Shown piece by piece: positions 60,442-64,000 of a stretch of DNA of 64,000 nt; the stretch's first letter is position 1, and each line of letters opens with the position of its first letter. Made by a program: the position numbers and the translations under genes. Under the pieces are notes generated by a model that saw nothing but the letters and a program-made list of their open reading frames with translations, was not told the DNA's origin and made no database searches. This DNA is from Streptomyces sp. NBC_00258 (lineage in GTDB: Bacteria > Actinomycetota > Actinomycetes > Streptomycetales > Streptomycetaceae): NCBI RefSeq assembly GCF_036182465.1, contig NZ_CP108081.1, positions 9,548,001 through 9,612,000 on the forward strand, written 5' to 3'.

Positions 60442-62211
60442 GTGGCAGCACCTAAGAAGGGCCGACAGGGCACCCAGGGCAGGCCGGGGCGCACCTTGGC
60501 CCTGATCCTGATCGCCATCGTGGCGCTCACCGGCGGCATGTTCGCCTCCGGACACTCGACGCCGCGCCTCGGCATCGACCTCGCCGGCGGTACGAGCATC
60601 ACGCTCCAGGCGAAGAACGAGCCGGGCCAGAAGAACGCGATCAACCCGACCAACATGAACACCGCGGTCGACATCATGAACCGCCGTGTCAACGGTCTGG
60701 GCGTCACCGAGGCGGAGGTGCAGACCCAGGGCGAGAGCAACATCATCGTCAACATCCCCAAGGGCACCAACTCCGAGCAGGCCCGGGAACAGGTCGGCAC
60801 CACCGCCAAGCTCTACTTCCGTCCCGTCCTGACCACCGAGGTCTCCGGTGGGGACCCGGCGGCCAGCCCCTCGCCGAGCGCCTCCAGCAGCGCCTCCACG
60901 GGTTCGGACAAGGAAAGCGACAAGGACAAGGCCACCGACAAGGCCACCTCGTCCTCGTCGCCCTCCGCGCCCCCCTCGGCCACCTCCAGCACGCAGGGCC
61001 GTGCGCTCACCGACGCGCTGAAGGCCGACCCCACCCCGTCGGGGAGCGGTTCCGCCGCGTCCAGCCCGTCCGCCTCGCCGTCCGCGAGCACCGACCCGGC
61101 GACCGCCAAGCTCCAGGCGGAGTACACCGCGCTCGACTGCTCCAAGAAGACGGTCCGCGCCAAGGCCGGTGACGGCGTCAAGGCCACCGACCCGACCGTG
61201 GCCTGCGGTCAGAACTCCCAGGGCCAGTGGCAGAAGTACATCCTGGGCCCGGCCGAGGTCGAGGGCACCGACGTCGACAAGGCCTCGGCCCTGTTCGACA
61301 CCCAGGGTGCCGCGGGCTGGAAGGTCACCATGGACTTCACGTCCAAGGGAGCCAAGAAGTTCGCGAGCATCACGGGCAAGCTGGCGCAGAACCAGTCCCC
61401 GCAGAACCAGTTCGCCATCGTCCTCGACGGTGAGGTCGTCTCCGACCCGTACGTCAGCCAGGCGCTGACCGGCGGCAGCGCGGAGATCTCCGGCAGCTTC
61501 AAGCAGCAGGAGGCCGAGGACCTGGCCAACATGCTGTCGTACGGCGCGCTGCCGCTCACCTTCACGGAGGCGAGCGTCACCACCGTCACCGCCGCGCTCG
61601 GCGGCGAGCAGCTGGAGGCCGGTCTGATCGCCGGCGCCATCGGTCTGGCGCTGGTCATCATCTACCTGGTGGCCTACTACCGGGGTCTGTCGCTCATCGC
61701 CATCGCGTCGCTGCTGGTCTCCGCGGTCATGACCTACGTGATCATGTCGCTGCTCGGCCCGACCATCGGCTTCGCCCTGAACCTGCCGGCGGTCTGCGGC
61801 GCCATCGTGGCCATCGGCATCACAGCGGACTCGTTCATCGTGTTCTTCGAACGCATCCGTGACGAGATCCGCGAAGGCCGCACGCTGCGTCCCGCGGTCG
61901 AGCGCGGCTGGCCGCGCGCCCGGCGCACCATCCTGGTCTCCGACTTCGTGTCGTTCCTCGCCGCGGCCGTGCTCTTCGTCGTCACGGTCGGCAAGGTCCA
62001 GGGCTTCGCGTTCACGCTGGGTCTGACCACCCTGCTCGACGTGGTCGTCGTCTTCTTCTTCACCAAGCCGCTGATGACGATCCTCGCCCGCAAGAAGTTC
62101 TTCGCGGAGGGCCACAGCTGGTCCGGCCTCGACCCGAAGCGACTGGGCGTCCAGCCGCCGCTGCGCCGTACCCGTCGCGTGTCCGCTCCCGTCGACACGA
62201 AGGAGGCCTGA
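60442..62211 (+). CDS. secD: Preprotein translocase subunit SecD
   Basis: Proton-driven SecDF component of 589 aa. A first helix (LALILIAIVALTGGMFASG) precedes the P1 domain (RLGIDLAGGTSITLQ, VDIMNRRVNGLGVTEAEVQ). Between about residues 133 and 220 there is a Ser/Ala/Thr/Pro-rich, disordered insertion, then the rest of the outer domain, and five C-terminal helices with AIGITADSFIVFFERIRDE (SecD D5 motif). GTG 60442 is used since the basic AAPKKGRQG start fits. The stop is followed by one base and then secF. Confidence 0.95.
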   Translation: MAAPKKGRQGTQGRPGRTLALILIAIVALTGGMFASGHSTPRLGIDLAGGTSITLQAKNEPGQKNAINPTNMNTAVDIMNRRVNGLGVTEAEVQTQGESNIIVNIPKGTNSEQAREQVGTTAKLYFRPVLTTEVSGGDPAASPSPSASSSASTGSDKESDKDKATDKATSSSSPSAPPSATSSTQGRALTDALKADPTPSGSGSAASSPSASPSASTDPATAKLQAEYTALDCSKKTVRAKAGDGVKATDPTVACGQNSQGQWQKYILGPAEVEGTDVDKASALFDTQGAAGWKVTMDFTSKGAKKFASITGKLAQNQSPQNQFAIVLDGEVVSDPYVSQALTGGSAEISGSFKQQEAEDLANMLSYGALPLTFTEASVTTVTAALGGEQLEAGLIAGAIGLALVIIYLVAYYRGLSLIAIASLLVSAVMTYVIMSLLGPTIGFALNLPAVCGAIVAIGITADSFIVFFERIRDEIREGRTLRPAVERGWPRARRTILVSDFVSFLAAAVLFVVTVGKVQGFAFTLGLTTLLDVVVVFFFTKPLMTILARKKFFAEGHSWSGLDPKRLGVQPPLRRTRRVSAPVDTKEA

Positions 62212-62212
62212 G

Positions 62213-63343
62213 ATGTCGAAACTCGGCACCCTCGGCGCCCGGCTCCACCGCGGCGAGATCGGCTACGACTTCGTCGGCAAGCGCAAGCTCTGGTACGGCA
62301 TCTCCATCCTGATCACCATCACGGCCATCGTCGGCCTGGCGGTGCGCGGCCTGAACATGGGCATCGAGTTCCAGGGCGGCGCCGTCTTCACCACCGAGAA
62401 GACCAGCATCTCGGTGAGCCAGGCCGAGACGTACGCGGAAGAGGCCTCCGGCCACGACGCGATCGTCCAGAAGCTCGGCAACGGCGGACTGCGCATCCAG
62501 ATCGCCGGCATCGACACCGGCAAGTCCGACCAGATCAAGCAGGAGCTCTCCAAGGACCTGAAGGTCGACGCCGAGAAGATCAACGCCGACCTGGTCGGCC
62601 CCAGTTGGGGTGATCAGGTCGCGAACAAGGCCTGGCAGGGTCTGGCGATCTTCCTGGTCCTGGTCGTGATCTATCTGGCGATCGCCTTCGAGTGGCGCAT
62701 GGCCGTGGCCGCGCTCGTGGCGCTCATCCACGACATCACCATCACGGTCGGCGTCTACGCCCTGGTCGGCTTCGAGGTCACCCCCGGAACGGTGATCGGT
62801 CTGCTCACGATCCTCGGTTATTCGCTCTACGACACCGTCGTGGTCTTCGACAGTCTCAAGGAGCAGACGAAGGACATCACCAAACAGACGCGCTGGACCT
62901 ACAGCGAGATCGCGGACCGCTCGATCAACGGCACCCTGGTGCGTTCCATCAACACCACGGTGGTCGCGCTGCTCCCGGTCGGCGGCCTGCTGTTCATCGG
63001 TGGCGGTGTGCTCGGCGCTGGCATGCTCAACGACATCTCGCTGTCGCTGTTCGTCGGCCTCGCGGCCGGTGCGTACTCCTCGATCTTCATCGCCACGCCG
63101 CTCGTCGCCGACCTCAAGGAGCGCGAGCCGCAGATGAAGGCCCTCAAGAAGCGTGTGCTCGCCAAGCGGGCCGCGGCTGCCGCGAAGGGCGAGTCCCTGG
63201 AGACCCCGGTCGTCGACGAGCGGTACGACGACGAGGAGCCCGAGGACGCCGACGCGACGCCCGCGGTCGTCGGACCGCGAGCCCAGCGTGCCCAGCCGTC
63301 GTCCCGTGGCAGGCGTGGCCGGCCGTCGGGGAAGCGCCGATGA
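62213..63343 (+). CDS. secF: Preprotein translocase subunit SecF
   Basis: Partner of SecD, 376 aa. N-terminal helix (WYGISILITITAIVGLAV), an outer domain with the GIEFQGGAVFTT motif and C-terminal helices carrying GYSLYDTVVVFDSLKE (SecF counterpart of the D5 motif) and RSINGTLVRSINTTVVALLP. The last 60 residues are a hydrophilic, charged tail (ADATPAVVGPRAQRAQPSSR). The ATG is one base after the secD stop, and apt overlaps its end by four bases. Confidence 0.96.
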   Translation: MSKLGTLGARLHRGEIGYDFVGKRKLWYGISILITITAIVGLAVRGLNMGIEFQGGAVFTTEKTSISVSQAETYAEEASGHDAIVQKLGNGGLRIQIAGIDTGKSDQIKQELSKDLKVDAEKINADLVGPSWGDQVANKAWQGLAIFLVLVVIYLAIAFEWRMAVAALVALIHDITITVGVYALVGFEVTPGTVIGLLTILGYSLYDTVVVFDSLKEQTKDITKQTRWTYSEIADRSINGTLVRSINTTVVALLPVGGLLFIGGGVLGAGMLNDISLSLFVGLAAGAYSSIFIATPLVADLKEREPQMKALKKRVLAKRAAAAAKGESLETPVVDERYDDEEPEDADATPAVVGPRAQRAQPSSRGRRGRPSGKRR

Positions 63344-63879
63344 CCGGTATCGAAGAGCTGCTGCTCAGCCGCATCCGTGACGTCCCGGACCATCCGGAGC
63401 CGGGAGTGACGTTCAAGGACATCACCCCGCTCCTGGCCGACCCGGCGGCGTTCACGGCGCTCACCGACGCGCTGGCCGAGATCAGTGTCCGCAGCGGTGC
63501 CACGAAGATCGTCGGCCTGGAGGCCCGCGGCTTCATCCTGGGCGCGCCCGTCGCGGTCCGCGCCGGACTCGGCTTCATCCCCGTGCGCAAGGCGGGCAAG
63601 CTCCCCGGAGCGACCCTCGGCCAGACGTACGACCTGGAGTACGGCTCGGCCGAGATCGAGGTGCACGCCGAGGACCTGAGTGCCGACGACCGCGTCATGG
63701 TCGTCGACGACGTCCTCGCCACCGGTGGCACAGCCGAGGCCTCGCTCCAGCTGATCCGCCGGGCCGGCGCCCGGGTCGCCGGCGTCGCCGTCCTCATGGA
63801 GCTCGGTTTCCTGGGCGGTCGCGCCCGGCTGGAGCCGGCCCTGGACGGAGCCCCGCTGGAGGCGCTGCTCAAGGTCTGA
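63340..63879 (+). CDS. apt: Adenine phosphoribosyltransferase
   Basis: Purine-salvage enzyme of 179 aa that converts adenine and PRPP to AMP. The PRPP loop is VMVVDDVLATGGTA (about residues 119-132); GFKDITPLL-like VTFKDITPLLADPAAF is the usual early block and GLEARGFILGAPVA follows. ATG 63340 overlaps the secF stop as ATGA. In the known actinobacterial order relA follows apt; the window ends 121 bases after the stop. Confidence 0.97.
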   Translation: MTGIEELLLSRIRDVPDHPEPGVTFKDITPLLADPAAFTALTDALAEISVRSGATKIVGLEARGFILGAPVAVRAGLGFIPVRKAGKLPGATLGQTYDLEYGSAEIEVHAEDLSADDRVMVVDDVLATGGTAEASLQLIRRAGARVAGVAVLMELGFLGGRARLEPALDGAPLEALLKV

Positions 63880-63932
63880 GCAACCCCTGAGGCGCCCGTA
63901 CGACACGCCTGAGGCACCTGTAGGACACCGCG

Positions 63933-63965
63933 GAGGCGGGCCCGGAGGAATCCGGTGCCCGCCTC
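63933..63965 (+). terminator. Hairpin after apt
   Basis: GAGGCGGGC (63933-63941) pairs with GCCCGCCTC (63957-63965), with an inner CCGG/CCGG pair. It lies 54 bases after the apt stop and is likely the end of the secDF-apt transcript or an attenuator before the next gene. Confidence 0.6.
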
Positions 63966-64000
63966 TCGCGTTTCTCCCGTAGAGGGCGGTCTCACCGGCC

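Noticed and set aside
60301..62229. Long minus-strand frame opposite secD
   Set aside because: SecD is certain on the plus strand; the opposite frame has no homology-like motifs.

Overview
The window is a stretch of high-GC actinobacterial chromosome, almost certainly from a Streptomyces. The protein sequences are typical of that genus, GTG and TTG starts are common, and a complete ssgB gene is present (a sporulation-specific division gene limited to morphologically complex actinomycetes). Many translation-repair-secretion genes stand in an order I recognise from Streptomyces and mycobacteria. I see no phage, insertion sequence, CRISPR array or integrated element, so this reads as core chromosome with some accessory islands.

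Layout. 0-3.5 kb: a partial PlsC-type acyltransferase, a secreted glycerophosphodiester phosphodiesterase, a small ECF-like sigma factor, an acetyltransferase and two small membrane proteins. 3.9-8.6 kb: an HAD phosphatase, then a methionine-type ABC importer (metN-metI and two tandem metQ genes). The importer is preceded by a leader with a Met/Cys-rich small ORF and hairpins. 8.7-17.3 kb: a cobalamin/tetrapyrrole group (cobL, a BluB-CobT fusion with a very long disordered N-terminus, and a CysG/CobA-like gene) followed by a SpoU RNA methyltransferase. 17.4-21.2 kb: a membrane Ser/Thr kinase and small proteins. 21.2-21.7 kb: five tRNA genes (three Val-GAC, Cys, Gly). 21.8-25.8 kb: pabB/pabC-like genes of aminodeoxychorismate metabolism, a double GNAT and a DsbA-like protein. 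26-28.3 kb: a CGNR regulator, ssgB, a PGPGW membrane protein and tRNA-Val(CAC), with a large palindrome and 12-bp iterons between ssgB and the regulator.

28.3-36.5 kb is the most accessory-looking part. It has a degenerate ~27-bp tandem-repeat array and a C-rich tract, then a carbohydrate operon (solute-binding lipoprotein, two permeases, a DUF624/YesL-like protein and a 915-aa Tat-exported YetA/rhamnogalacturonan-lyase-like protein). A promoter with an AAGCGCTT operator precedes this operon. 36.5-42.4 kb: a large membrane protein, an SRPBCC protein, a second tRNA-Val(CAC), a DnaQ-like exonuclease and a co-translated DUF4365 (nuclease-fold) pair.

42.5-63.9 kb is a housekeeping block: thrS, HIT hydrolase, PIP synthase, PatA-like acyltransferase, PimA-like mannosyltransferase, pdxST, yebC, ruvCAB, yajC-secD-secF and apt. 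The same order occurs in mycobacteria, but here it is interrupted by a potassium channel, an uncharacterised membrane protein and an EF-G2-like factor. relA would be expected just beyond the right edge. At least five good copies of one short hairpin-bearing intergenic repeat are scattered across the window, one of them inside the ruvA-ruvB operon.
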